A DNA stretch of 35,396 nt from Thermoanaerobaculia bacterium (GTDB lineage Bacteria; Acidobacteriota; Thermoanaerobaculia; Multivoradales; JAHZIX01). Below, piece by piece: positions 8,500 to 17,086 of this stretch (positions are counted from its first letter, which is position 1; every line of letters begins with the position of its first letter). The stretch covers positions 1 to 35,396 of the forward strand of contig JALXFE010000599.1 in the NCBI GenBank assembly GCA_027069135.1, written 5' to 3'. The notes below the pieces were generated by a model. It worked only from the letters and a program-made list of their open reading frames with translations, ran no database searches and was not told where the DNA came from. The position numbers were made by a program, and so were the translations under genes.

Positions 8500-8591
8500 A
8501 CGACCACCCATCCTCTCGCTACGACGGAGTCGACGACAAACCGGTCCGAATCAAGTACCCCAAAAAGGAGCGAATAGGAGGTCCGAGATGA
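8496..8591 (+). CDS. Possible 31-residue peptide overlapping the dprA stop
   Basis: An ATG overlaps the dprA stop (ATGA) and opens a short frame rich in charged residues (DDKPVRIKYPKKERIGG). It ends where the antitoxin-like frame begins. No family is recognised. The tight coupling is the only argument that it is translated; it may equally be the remnant of a longer gene. Confidence 0.25.
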   Translation: MNDHPSSRYDGVDDKPVRIKYPKKERIGGPR

Positions 8592-8857
8592 ATTACTGCG
8601 AGGACATCAAGCCCGTCACCTACATGAAATCCCGTGCCGCAGAATTACTCCGTACCCTGGAAAAGAATCGCCGGCGACTCCTCGCACGACTTCGGCGAAA
8701 GGCCGCGCCCCATACAACCTTATCCTCTGCGCCGGCGCCAGCTGCCCGAACTTCAAGACCCACCAGCTCGAAGACCTTCTCCTGCGTCGCCTCGTCAGAG
8801 CTTGAGTCCATGACGGCGCTCCAGACAACCCCGGCCAGCCTCGGCGCCCTTTTCTAA
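8588..8857 (+). pseudogene. Phd/YefM-type antitoxin remnant
   Basis: The first 29 residues (MNYCEDIKPVTYMKSRAAEL and the following LLRTLEKNR) match the N-terminus of Phd/YefM-like antitoxins, which typically read 'EDIKPVTYLK..AAELL'. The expected continuation (ITQNGE.. and a VL..EEY block) is absent in all three frames. Instead an arginine- then serine/proline-rich tail follows and looks non-coding. A strong AGGAGG site 7 bases upstream is retained. No partner toxin gene is present. I read this as a truncated antitoxin; a short functional N-terminal DNA-binding peptide cannot be excluded. It occupies most of the 429-base gap between dprA and trmFO. Confidence 0.55.
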
Positions 8858-8915
8858 TGCCCTGCCCGGGGAAGCTCAAAGGCGAAATTGCCGATTCGCC
8901 TCCGCCCAAGAGCCC

Positions 8916-8928
8916 TATAATCCCCCTC
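8916..8928 (+). promoter_or_regulatory. Consensus -10 box for leaderless trmFO transcription
   Basis: A perfect TATAAT (8916-8921) ends 7 bases before the trmFO ATG, so transcription would begin at or next to the A of the start codon. No Shine-Dalgarno sequence lies in TCCCCCTC before the ATG. The -35 region is weak (GATTCG at 17-base spacing). The -10 box is seen; leaderless expression is inferred. Confidence 0.4.
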
Positions 8929-10290
8929 ATGAACAAACCCGTCCATGTTGTCGGAGCCGGTCTCGCCGGATCCGAATGCGCGTACCAGCTGGCTCGGCGT
9001 GGGATACCCGTGGTGCTGTATGAGATGCGGCCGGTGAAATCGACACCGGCCCATAGCTCGGCGAAATTCGCGGAATTGGTCTGCAGCAACTCGCTGCGCA
9101 GCGACGACCCTTTCCATGCGGCGGGCTTACTGAAGCGAGAGATGGAAGCCTTCGGCTCCCTGATCATCGGTGCCGCGCGGCGAGCGGCAGTCCCCGCCGG
9201 CAGTGCTTTAGCAGTCGACCGGGAGCTTTTCGCCGATGAAATCACCGAGACCCTCCGCCGGCACCCGGACATCGAGATTCGCCAAGAGGAAGTCACGGAG
9301 ATTCCGCAAGGAGAGACCGTCCTCGCCACCGGTCCTCTGACCTCCGAGGCCCTCTCGCAACAGCTTCTCGAGCTTCTCGGAAGTGACCACCTCTACTTCT
9401 TCGACGCCATCGCTCCTATCGTCGAGGCGGAGAGCCTCGACCTGACCAGGATCTTTGCCGGCTCTCGCTACGGCAAAGGAGAAGGGGACGATTACCTCAA
9501 CATCCCCCTCGATCGAGACCAATACCTCGCCTTCCACGAGGCCCTGGTCAACGCGGAGGTCGTCCAACCGAAGGAGTTCGAAGACGTCAAATTCTTCGAA
9601 GGTTGTCTCCCCGTAGAAGAGATCGCCCGCCGTGGCGTCGACACCTTGCGCTTCGGCCCCATGAAACCCGTCGGCCTCACCCCTCCGGATGGCAGTCGCC
9701 CCTACGCCGTGGCCCAGCTGCGACAGGAGGACCTAGCCCGCAGCCACTACAACTTCGTCGGCTTCCAATCCCGGCTCAAATGGGGGGAACAGAAACGCAT
9801 CTTCGGAGCCTTGCCGGGCCTCGAAAACGCCCGTTTCGTGCGCCTGGGCCAGATCCACCGCAACACCTTCATCAACGCTCCCATACATCTGGACGCCTTT
9901 TACCGGGTCAAAGAGAAGCCAAGTCTGCGCCTGGCGGGACAGATCACCGGCGTCGAGGGGTACTTGGAATCCGCGGCCACGGGGCTCGCCATCGCGCTCT
10001 ACGCGACCCTGGAACGGGGTGGACGGCCGCCGGCCGCCATGCCTGCCACCACCGCCTTCGGGGCCATGACCCGGCACCTTGTGGAATCGAATCCGAAGCG
10101 CTTCCAGCCGGCAAATATCAACTACGGCCTCTTCGAGCCGCTGGGCCGGAGAATCAAGAAACGGGAGCGCCGCGCGGCCTACGTCGAACGGGCTCACGAG
10201 GCCCTATGCCTTTGGGCCGCCGATCAGGGCCTGAAAACAGAAAAACCCCTCAAGACCCCAACCGAAACAGCTGCAGCGGCGCAGCCCTGA
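8929..10290 (+). CDS. trmFO: Methylenetetrahydrofolate-tRNA-(uracil-5-)-methyltransferase TrmFO
   Basis: TrmFO methylates U54 in the T-loop of tRNAs, using methylene-tetrahydrofolate and FAD. The 453-residue product has the N-terminal FAD motif VVGAGLAGSECAYQLARRG and the family block YEMRPVKSTPAH. The reactive-Cys motif FAELVCSNSLRSDD and the second cysteine motif FFEGCLPVEEIARRG are both present. GQITGVEGYLESAATGL is the C-terminal FAD contact. Length is typical. A longer frame begins at 8857 but its first 24 residues are unconserved. xerC follows 22 bases later. The C-terminal 20 residues (TETAAAAQP and before) are low-complexity. Confidence 0.96.
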   Translation: MNKPVHVVGAGLAGSECAYQLARRGIPVVLYEMRPVKSTPAHSSAKFAELVCSNSLRSDDPFHAAGLLKREMEAFGSLIIGAARRAAVPAGSALAVDRELFADEITETLRRHPDIEIRQEEVTEIPQGETVLATGPLTSEALSQQLLELLGSDHLYFFDAIAPIVEAESLDLTRIFAGSRYGKGEGDDYLNIPLDRDQYLAFHEALVNAEVVQPKEFEDVKFFEGCLPVEEIARRGVDTLRFGPMKPVGLTPPDGSRPYAVAQLRQEDLARSHYNFVGFQSRLKWGEQKRIFGALPGLENARFVRLGQIHRNTFINAPIHLDAFYRVKEKPSLRLAGQITGVEGYLESAATGLAIALYATLERGGRPPAAMPATTAFGAMTRHLVESNPKRFQPANINYGLFEPLGRRIKKRERRAAYVERAHEALCLWAADQGLKTEKPLKTPTETAAAAQP

Positions 10291-10312
10291 GGCCCAACCC
10301 CGGGGGACGAAG

Positions 10313-11245
10313 GTGAACACTCTGGCCTACCGATTTCTCCGCCACCTTCAGTTGGAGCGGGGCTACTCCCCCCGCACCTTGGAGGCCTATGAATCGGACC
10401 TCCTGACCTTCACCCAATTTCTCCAACAGGACTACCTAGGGCAGGAAAAAGTGTCGCCCCAGGAAGTCGACGCCGCAGCGATCCGTGCTTTCCTGAGCCA
10501 CCTCACCCGACGAAAGCTCTCCCCGGCGAGCCAGAGCCGGGCGCTGTCGGCGCTGCGCAGCCTCTTTCGCTTCGCCTGCCGGGAAGGTCTCCTGGACGCC
10601 AACCCGGCGGCGGCGGTCAGAACTCCGAAGCGACCCAAGAAATTGCCCAAGGACCTCCGCCCCGGCGAAATCGGAGCTCTCCTCGACGGTGCGCCGGAAC
10701 GGGAAGGCTCCTTAGCGTTGCGGGATCAAGCTCTCCTCGAAATCCTCTACGCCACCGGTCTCCGGGTCAGCGAGCTCGTGGGGCTCGATTGGTGCGACCT
10801 GAATCTCGACGAACGTTCCTTGAGAGTCCTCGGCAAGGGCCGCAAGGAGCGGATCGTACCCTTCGGAAAGACCGCCCTCGAAGCGCTCACCGCCTGGCTC
10901 GACGTCTGGGACGAGGTACGCTCCAAAGCCACGGCCAACCCTTCCAACAGCGGCGAAGCGATCTTTCTCCACCACCGCGGGGGCCGCTTGAGCGCCCGCT
11001 CCGTGCGTCGAATCCTCGACCGTCGCACCCGGGAAGTCGCCCTGGGAAGAGGGGTTCACCCCCACTCCCTACGCCACTCCTTCGCCACCCACCTCCTCGA
11101 GGCGGGCGCCGACCTACGGACGATCCAGGAGCTCCTCGGCCACAGCTCCCTCTCCACCACCCAGCGCTACACCCACCTGGAGCTGGACCGCCTGCTCAGC
11201 GTCTACCGCGGCGCCCACCCCCGGGCAAAGCGAGAACCCGACTAG
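10313..11245 (+). CDS. xerC: Tyrosine recombinase XerC
   Basis: This 310-residue recombinase would resolve chromosome dimers at dif with XerD. An N-terminal SAM-like core-binding domain (residues 1-100) is followed by the catalytic domain with all six residues: R151 (ATGLRVSEL), K175 (LGKGRKER), H251 and R254 (HSLRHSFATH), H277 (LLGHSSLSTTQ) and Y286 (QRYTH). Start is GTG at 10313. The trmFO-xerC order is widespread; the hslVU genes that often follow are missing, and an insertion-sequence remnant begins about 50 bases downstream. XerD rather than XerC is possible, but the gene neighbourhood favours XerC. Confidence 0.9.
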   Translation: MNTLAYRFLRHLQLERGYSPRTLEAYESDLLTFTQFLQQDYLGQEKVSPQEVDAAAIRAFLSHLTRRKLSPASQSRALSALRSLFRFACREGLLDANPAAAVRTPKRPKKLPKDLRPGEIGALLDGAPEREGSLALRDQALLEILYATGLRVSELVGLDWCDLNLDERSLRVLGKGRKERIVPFGKTALEALTAWLDVWDEVRSKATANPSNSGEAIFLHHRGGRLSARSVRRILDRRTREVALGRGVHPHSLRHSFATHLLEAGADLRTIQELLGHSSLSTTQRYTHLELDRLLSVYRGAHPRAKREPD

Positions 11246-11292
11246 CTGAAGAACTAGCGCATGAGCGCAGGGAAATCTCCCCAGAATAGAAG

Positions 11293-11357
11293 AACGCCTT
11301 GTTTTCCGCGGTATTGCAGAGGTACGAAACAAAACAAACCAAGAGAGACAGGGCGTT
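11293..11357. repeat. Imperfect inverted repeat at the left side of the IS1380 remnant
   Basis: AACGCCTTGT (11293-11302) and ACAGGGCGTT (11348-11357) are complementary at 9 of 10 positions and flank an A-rich stretch just before the transposase reading frame. It may be a subterminal repeat or regulatory hairpin of the element. A matching right end was not found. Confidence 0.3.
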
Positions 11358-11361
11358 TCAG

Positions 11362-11966
11362 GTGAATAAGAATGAAGTCCGTCTCGACCCCCGCTGGAAG
11401 CCGGTGACTTCGGACCCCGTTCTCAGAGGTGGGAACATCCACTACGAAGTCGCGGGACGCACCCGCGCGATCGGCTGCGGCGGCCTCGGGTTGCTCCAGG
11501 AAGTGGTCGAGACCGTAGGCCTGCGAGAAGCCATCGACGACGAGGTTCAGCTGTTCAAACGACGTAAGCCGTACCACGAGTCAGATCACGTTCTGGCCTA
11601 GGTCTTCAATATCCTGGCCGGCGGCCAGTGCCTCGATGACCTGGAGCGCCATCGCAATAACGAAGCCTTTCTTGACGCCCTTGGCGCCCGCCGGATTCCT
11701 GGAGCCACGACGGCAGGAGACTTTCTTCGTCGTTTCGACGCAACGTTGGTGCGCGACCTGATGGCCGCGATGCAACGTTCCAGCGCTAAGGTCTGGCGGG
11801 GCCAGCCCAAGAAGGATCGCCGTTTGGCCCTGATCGACGCCGACGGCACTCAGGCCGAGACCTCCGGCGAGTGCAAGCAAGGCATGGGCACCTCCAAAAC
11901 AACGGACTGTGGGGCTTGAAGCGGCTACTCTCCCCGTGCACCACAAGAGATGCGCCGGGACATGGG
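11362..11966 (+). pseudogene. IS1380-family transposase, interrupted and truncated
   Basis: Reading through a stop codon reveals an IS1380-type transposase N-terminal half. NIHYEVAGRTRAIGCGGLG and RRKPYHESDHVL come before TAG at 11599; FNILAGGQCLDDLERHRNNE, FLDALGARRIPG, TTAGDFLRRF and LALIDADGT (first catalytic Asp) come after it. Near 11895 the frame shifts, continuing as NNGLWGLKRLLSPC, and similarity ends by about 11966. Family members are roughly 430-500 residues, so more than half is lost. The likely start is GTG at 11362. The copy is dead. It sits between xerC and the FG-GAP gene, and may mark a deletion or rearrangement point. Confidence 0.85.
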
Positions 11967-11989
11967 GCGGGAAATGGGGCGGGAAATGG
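11962..11989. repeat. Two 12-base tandem repeats at the broken end of the transposase
   Basis: ATGGGGCGGGAA occurs twice head to tail (11962-11985), followed by a partial third copy (ATGG). It lies where transposase similarity ends and before the FG-GAP gene, and may be a scar of the event that truncated the element. Confidence 0.7.
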
Positions 11990-12011
11990 AGATAGGCTCT
12001 GGAAGGGAAGT

Positions 12012-13676
12012 CTACGACACCACCTGAGACCACTTCGAAAGGTCGCCGCTCTCGAAATCGTCCCGGAAGAGATCGTCGATCCGAACGTCGAGGATCTGAT
12101 CCGCCTCTATATCTTCGAGGACGGTCGTCCAGCCGCCGGGCCAATGAACCACGATTCTCTCGACCCGGTCGAAGGTTCCCAGACCGAAGAAAGCCTCTGC
12201 CGGCTCTTGGCCGAGGAAGCTGACGCCAGCGCTGATCCCACGGGTGAGAGTGTGGCCGGGGACTTCGACGGTGATGCGAGCGCCGATGGCGTGGGAGTTG
12301 GGCCCCGCCATACGGGGACGAAGGACGAGGTAATGACGCTCCTCGGCCGGTACGGAGGGCTGATTCTCGAGCACCCGCAGGGGACCGGATACGGGAAAAT
12401 CCCGAGTTGTCTGGACGAGATCCAGGTCACCATCCCGGTCCAGGTCTGCAGCGACCAGGGTGCTTCCCCAGAGAGTATCGTCGACCCCGGCTTCAATGGA
12501 GACATCGCGGAAGTCGAAAAGGGCGCCTCCGTTGCCTAGGAAGAGACGGGAGGAGTCTGATAGGTAGGGCTGGTAGGAGAAACCGTTGGTCGCTGCCAGA
12601 TCGAGCCAGCCATCGGCGTCGGCGTCGAAGAAGGTCGTCCCCCAACCCCACCCGGTGTCGGCGACCCCCGAGGCCAGGGTTACGTCCGTGAAGAGGGGCG
12701 AGCCCGGCGAGGAATCGTTGCGCAAGAGGGTATTGCGGCGCCCCGGAACGAACTCGTAGATATTGGTGGCGTAGAGGTCCGGATCGCCGTCGTTGTCGTA
12801 GTCGCCCACGGCGACCCCCATCTCATTCCAATCGGAGGCGGCACCGGCCATCGGAGCTCGATCCTCGAAGGTCCCGTCCCGGCGATTCATCCACAGGCGA
12901 TTCTCGGAAAAATCCACCGTGACGAACACGTCCTGCCAACCATCGCCATCGAAATCGTGAATCACCGGTTGCCAATGCCCCCGCTTGTCGAGGCCGATAC
13001 CGCTCTCCCGGCTGGCGTCGGAGAAGGTGCCGTCCCGGTTGTTGAAATAGAGCTTGGCCTCCTCCACCCACATGCCGATGAACAGATCCAGATAGCCGTC
13101 GTTGTTGAGGTCCCCGGCACTGATGCCTCCCCGATGCTCTCGGATGTCGTGGTCGGCGCCATCGTCGAACAACCCGGATCCGGCCGTGACATCCTGAAAT
13201 ATGCCACTTGGCCCCTGACGAAAGAGGCGTAGCAAAGAAACTCCGGCAGGGCATCCGCCGGTGAGCTGATAACAATCCCGGGCCACCAGGAGATCCAAGT
13301 CTGCGTCCCCGTCATAGTCGAACCAAAGGGAAGTCCTGGATCGATCCGTCGAGGCCAGCCCCGCCGCCTCGGCGACCTCCTCGAAAACACCGTCCCCCAA
13401 ATTCCGGTACAGCTGGTCCGCATGGCCTTCCCGATTGGGAACGAAGAGATCAATGTCCCCGTCACCGTCGTAATCCGCCAGGGCGGCACCGCCCCCCATG
13501 CGCCCGGAGACGTAGGGCCCAATGCCCCGGGCCTCACCGACTTCGAAAAAACTAGGGGGAGGGTTCTGGGCGGCGGCGCTCCAAGAGAGCAGCGACAGAA
13601 GGCTGAGAACACCCATCCGGCAGGTCGCCGAAGCACCTCGGTGGGGCCACTGAGTTGAAAGGCTCTGCTTCACCAT
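12012..13676 (-). CDS. Secreted FG-GAP/VCBS repeat protein with C-terminal ASPIC/UnbV domain
   Basis: The 554-residue product has an N-terminal signal sequence (hydrophobic [16 protein letters not shown] at about 20-36). At least seven calcium-binding FG-GAP/VCBS repeats follow, each with a D-x-D-x-D-G-x-x-D-L loop ([91 protein letters not shown]). They should fold as a beta-propeller. Residues from about 470 form an ASPIC/UnbV domain ([41 protein letters not shown]). Such proteins are exported and thought to bind ligands or surfaces; exact function is unknown. It is monocistronic and divergent from EF-G. The start at 13676 has AGG upstream; ATG at 13616 is a possible alternative. Confidence 0.88.
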   Translation of the reverse strand: MVKQSLSTQWPHRGASATCRMGVLSLLSLLSWSAAAQNPPPSFFEVGEARGIGPYVSGRMGGGAALADYDGDGDIDLFVPNREGHADQLYRNLGDGVFEEVAEAAGLASTDRSRTSLWFDYDGDADLDLLVARDCYQLTGGCPAGVSLLRLFRQGPSGIFQDVTAGSGLFDDGADHDIREHRGGISAGDLNNDGYLDLFIGMWVEEAKLYFNNRDGTFSDASRESGIGLDKRGHWQPVIHDFDGDGWQDVFVTVDFSENRLWMNRRDGTFEDRAPMAGAASDWNEMGVAVGDYDNDGDPDLYATNIYEFVPGRRNTLLRNDSSPGSPLFTDVTLASGVADTGWGWGTTFFDADADGWLDLAATNGFSYQPYLSDSSRLFLGNGGALFDFRDVSIEAGVDDTLWGSTLVAADLDRDGDLDLVQTTRDFPVSGPLRVLENQPSVPAEERHYLVLRPRMAGPNSHAIGARITVEVPGHTLTRGISAGVSFLGQEPAEAFFGLGTFDRVERIVVHWPGGWTTVLEDIEADQILDVRIDDLFRDDFESGDLSKWSQVVS

Positions 13677-14070
13677 CTTTACGAACCTCAAAGGCCCAAG
13701 GCCCAGAGAATCTAATGCCTCCCCATCTTTCCGCGTCCCGCCGCCGGGCGCAACCTCGGACCCGCCGAAAGGTCCCGTCCTCGGCCTTGATCGAAGAAAC
13801 CCGGGAGCTCTCGATGGATTGAGCAGGCTCCCGGCAAGGGCCCACCTCGGGGGGCTAAAGACCTCGAAAGACTCCGGAAAGGCCCAGAAAAAACACCCGG
13901 ATAGGCTCTCCGGCATTGACTATTTCGCTCCAGCTGAAGTAATTTCTCCCTCCCACGGGGTCGAGCCGCGACGGTTTGACTTCGGTTCACCTGAAACCAT
14001 CGCAAATTTTTCGAGTACCTTCCGGCCGCCAAGAATGGGCAGCCAGGAACGACCATCCGGAAGAAAGCCC
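13677..14070. other. 394-base divergent region upstream of EF-G
   Basis: No conserved gene is seen, although a frame stays open upstream of EF-G from 13819. A hairpin lies at 13801-13834: CCGGGAGC pairs perfectly with GCTCCCGG, with an inner CTC/GAG. On the minus strand it is followed by GTTTCTT. A weak promoter candidate for EF-G is TTGACT (13916-13921), 18 bases, TAATTT (13940-13945). Both are tentative. Confidence 0.3.
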
Positions 14071-16161
14071 ATGAGCCACGAAATCCAGCGGGTCCGAAAT
14101 ATCGGCATCTCCGCTCACATCGACTCCGGCAAGACGACCTTGACGGAGCGTATCCTCTTCTATGCCCAAAAGATCCACGCGATCCACGATGTCAAGGGTA
14201 AAGATGGCGTCGGCGCCACCATGGACCACATGGAGTTGGAACGCGAGCGCGGCATCACCATCACCTCCGCTTCGACCTACCTCGAGTGGAAGGATTACCA
14301 CCTCAATGTCATCGACACCCCCGGCCATGTCGACTTCACCATCGAGGTGGAGCGGGCCTTGCGGGTCCTCGATGGCGCGATCCTGGTGCTCTGCGCCGTC
14401 GCCGGCGTTCAATCCCAATCGATCACCGTCGACCGGCAGATGCGCCGCTACAACGTTCCTCGCATCGCTTTCATCAATAAATGTGACCGCACCGGAGCCA
14501 ATCCGCAGCGGGTCGCCCGGGCGCTGCGCGACAAGCTCAATCACAATGCGGTGCTAATGCAGCTGCCCATCGGGCTGGAAGTGGACCACGAAGGCGTCGT
14601 CGATCTGGTAGAGATGAAGGCCATCTATTTCCGCGGCGACAACGGCGAAACCATCGAAGAGGGTCCCATCCCGGCGGACTTACAAGTTGAGGCCGAGGCC
14701 GCCCGAGCCACCTTGATCGACGCGGCCAGCATGTTCAGCGACGACCTCCTGGAGGCCGCGTTGGAAGAGACCGTCACCCCGGAGCTGATCCGCGAAGCGG
14801 TCCGCAATGGTGTCCTCTCTCTGGAAATGACTCCGGTTTTCGTGGGCTCGGCTTACAAGAACAAGGGTGTGCAGCCGCTGCTCGATGCTGTCAACGCCTA
14901 CCTACCGAGCCCCCTCGATCCACCCATCGAGGCCCTGGACCTCGAAAACGACAACGCGGCCGTAAGCCTCGAGTCGGACCCTTCCAAGCAGACCGTGGTC
15001 TACGCTTTCAAGTTGGAAGACGGCCGCTACGGTCAACTGACCTTCGTTCGGGTCTACCAGGGTACCCTGGCCAAGGGAGACACGGTATACCGCGCCAGTA
15101 CGGGTAAGAAGATCAAAATCGGCCGGTTGGTGCGGATCCATGCGGACGACATGGAAGATATTCCTCGCGCCGAAGCTGGCGATATCGTCGGTCTCTTCGG
15201 CATCGACTGCCATTCCGGAGAGACCTTTTTTGGCGACGGTCCCCGTCTGGCGATGACCTCCATGCACGTGCCCGCAGCGGTGATCTCTCTTTCCGTGACC
15301 CCTGTGGACTCCAAGGCCCAGAACAATATGTCGAAGGCCTTGCAGCGCTTCACCAAGGAGGATCCGACCTTCCGCGTACGCCTCGACCCGGAAAGCGGAG
15401 AGACCATCGTCTCCGGGATGGGCGAGCTCCATCTCGAGATCTACGTCGAGCGCATGAAGCGGGAGTACAAAGCGGAGGTCGAAACCGGTGCTCCCCAGGT
15501 CGCGTACCGGGAAGCCATCTCCCAGCGGGGCGAATTCAACTACGTTCATAAGAAGCAGACCGGTGGCTCCGGTCAATACGCCAAAGTTGTCGGCTATTTG
15601 GAGCCCATCGACGAGGCCGAGTACGAATTCATCGACAAGATCAAGGGCGGAAACATCCCGACGGAGTACATTCCCGCCTGTGACAAGGGCTTCCAGGCTG
15701 CCATGGAAAAGGGCCGCATGATCGGCTTCCCGGTGGTGGGAATCCGTGCCGTGCTCCTGGATGGAAACTCCCACGCGGTGGACTCCTCCGACATGGCCTT
15801 CATGGTGGCCGCTCGCTCGGCTTTCCGTCAGGCTTTCACCAAGGCCCGGCCGAGAATTCTGGAACCGGTCATGAAGGTGGAGGTAGAAGGTCCCGGTGAG
15901 TTTCAAGGGGCGATCTACCGTACTCTCATGCAGCGTCGAGGCAACGTCCTCGGTTCTACGGAAGATGGTGGTTTCGCCCGGGTCGAAGCGGAAGTGCCCC
16001 TGGCCGAGATGTTCGGCTATTCGACAGACCTGCGCTCTGAGACCCAGGGCAAGGCCGAGTTCACCATGGAATTCGCCAAGTACGCGCCGGCCCCGTCCGA
16101 AGTGACCAAGGAGCTACGCGAGAAATATAGCGGCCAGGTGGCCGAGGAGGACGAGAAATGA
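14071..16161 (+). CDS. fusA: Elongation factor G, mitochondrial EFG1/spdEFG1-like type
   Basis: EF-G is the GTPase that drives ribosomal translocation. The 696-residue product has five domains of normal length. GTPase motifs are AHIDSGKTT (15-23), RGITITSAS (switch I/G2), DTPGHVDF (G3), NKCDR (G4) and GSAYKNKG (G5). Domain II contains the [18 protein letters not shown] region, domain [13 protein letters not shown], and domain V the RRGNVLGS block. Canonical bacterial EF-G reads [16 protein letters not shown] is typical of the mtEFG1/spdEFG1 subfamily. No str-operon genes (rpsL, rpsG, tuf) are adjacent. The ATG at 14071 has a weak GGAAG site; its stop overlaps the next start. Confidence 0.93.
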   Translation: MSHEIQRVRNIGISAHIDSGKTTLTERILFYAQKIHAIHDVKGKDGVGATMDHMELERERGITITSASTYLEWKDYHLNVIDTPGHVDFTIEVERALRVLDGAILVLCAVAGVQSQSITVDRQMRRYNVPRIAFINKCDRTGANPQRVARALRDKLNHNAVLMQLPIGLEVDHEGVVDLVEMKAIYFRGDNGETIEEGPIPADLQVEAEAARATLIDAASMFSDDLLEAALEETVTPELIREAVRNGVLSLEMTPVFVGSAYKNKGVQPLLDAVNAYLPSPLDPPIEALDLENDNAAVSLESDPSKQTVVYAFKLEDGRYGQLTFVRVYQGTLAKGDTVYRASTGKKIKIGRLVRIHADDMEDIPRAEAGDIVGLFGIDCHSGETFFGDGPRLAMTSMHVPAAVISLSVTPVDSKAQNNMSKALQRFTKEDPTFRVRLDPESGETIVSGMGELHLEIYVERMKREYKAEVETGAPQVAYREAISQRGEFNYVHKKQTGGSGQYAKVVGYLEPIDEAEYEFIDKIKGGNIPTEYIPACDKGFQAAMEKGRMIGFPVVGIRAVLLDGNSHAVDSSDMAFMVAARSAFRQAFTKARPRILEPVMKVEVEGPGEFQGAIYRTLMQRRGNVLGSTEDGGFARVEAEVPLAEMFGYSTDLRSETQGKAEFTMEFAKYAPAPSEVTKELREKYSGQVAEEDEK

Positions 16162-16877
16162 GCGAGGTGATGATCAACCTGCGGCGTTCACCCCGCAAGC
16201 TCCTGGAACGCGACGGCCATCCGGGCCCCGGCCCGGGCCAATTGGCGCTGATTCTGGCCCGGGCCGGCGTCGGTAAGACGGCTTTCCTCGTCGATGTCGG
16301 CCTCGACGCCCTGCTCTCCGGCCAAAAAGTGCTTCACGTCTCCCTGGACAGCACCGTCGAACGGGTGCGTACCTGGTACGACGACATCCTGATGGAGATG
16401 CTGCGCAGTGAGAAGAAGCTAGAGCACGCCTCGGCCCTGGAGCTCGAGATCGAGAAGCGGCGGCATATCCATACCTACGTGGGTCATTCGTTCTCGACGG
16501 AGCGACTCCGGGATGCCATCGCCCTCCTCCGGGATGTGATGCACTTCGAGCCTGCCGTCATCCTGTTGGACGACGTCAACGCGGACACCCTGACGGCTGA
16601 AAAGATCGAGAGTGTCAAGGCAGTGGTCGAAGAATTCGGCGCCGAGCTCTGGATGGCCTGCCAGACCTTCCGCGAGGGTCCTCAGGCGGAGGCCGGGCAT
16701 TTGCCGCCCCCCGCGGACCAATTCGAAGACCAGGTCGACCTGGCCTTTCAGCTGATTTCCCAAGACAGGAAGGTTCGGCTCCACGTTCTCAAAGACGGTA
16801 GCGAGATGCTGGATGAGGATCTTCACATCCTCCTGGACCCCAAGACCCAACTCGTCACCGTCGGGTACAGCACCTGA
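16158..16877 (+). CDS. RecA/KaiC-like P-loop ATPase of unknown function, coupled to EF-G
   Basis: The 239-residue protein has a Walker A motif, [10 protein letters not shown] (residues 34-43), in a RecA-like core. Strand-turn segments [10 protein letters not shown] and a Walker B-like [12 protein letters not shown] follow, then [12 protein letters not shown]. The final strands read VRLHVLKDG and DLHILLD. It lacks the DNA-binding loops of RecA, and no named family is recognised. Its ATG overlaps the EF-G stop (ATGA), so it is translationally coupled and probably made in step with EF-G. A clear intrinsic terminator follows. A role in translation or in regulating EF-G is suggested only by this linkage. 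Confidence 0.75.
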   Translation: MSEVMINLRRSPRKLLERDGHPGPGPGQLALILARAGVGKTAFLVDVGLDALLSGQKVLHVSLDSTVERVRTWYDDILMEMLRSEKKLEHASALELEIEKRRHIHTYVGHSFSTERLRDAIALLRDVMHFEPAVILLDDVNADTLTAEKIESVKAVVEEFGAELWMACQTFREGPQAEAGHLPPPADQFEDQVDLAFQLISQDRKVRLHVLKDGSEMLDEDLHILLDPKTQLVTVGYST

Positions 16878-16907
16878 TTCGGCAAGTACCGACCCGAGCC
16901 AGAAGGT

Positions 16908-16944
16908 AAGGCCCTCCCGGAGATCTTCTCCCGGAGGGCCTTTT
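16908..16944 (+). terminator. Intrinsic terminator after the EF-G/ATPase operon
   Basis: GGCCCTCC (16910-16917) pairs with GGAGGGCC (16933-16940). The stem continues, after a C-C mismatch, with GGAG/CTCC around a five-base loop, and is followed by TTTT. Flanking AA/TT lengthens the stem. It closes the two-gene operon 31 bases after the ATPase stop codon. Confidence 0.88.
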
Positions 16945-17086
16945 GGGAACCGCCCCTGCCGGAGACCGCCGGAACAGGCACCCTGCCCCACGGGGTAGGG
17001 TGACCCTCCAAAAGCATGTGGCTCGGTTGGTGCCGACCGGCTAACCTGGAGCCCCGTTTTCTCTCCGAGCCGTACCCGAGGACACT

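Noticed and set aside
7351-8511. Long minus-strand open frame (386 codons) opposite dprA
   Set aside because: It is a shadow of the GC-rich dprA sequence, which has full DprA motifs on the plus strand; the antisense translation shows no family pattern.
8616-9329. Minus-strand frame spanning the dprA-trmFO gap
   Set aside because: It continues deep into trmFO as antisense and has no conserved sequence in the gap.
11962-11989. Possible start of a CRISPR or repeat array
   Set aside because: Only two full 12-base copies in direct contact without spacers.
14902-15906. 334-codon minus-strand frame opposite EF-G
   Set aside because: It lies wholly inside the conserved EF-G gene and its translation is low-complexity His/Asp/Gly-rich shadow sequence.
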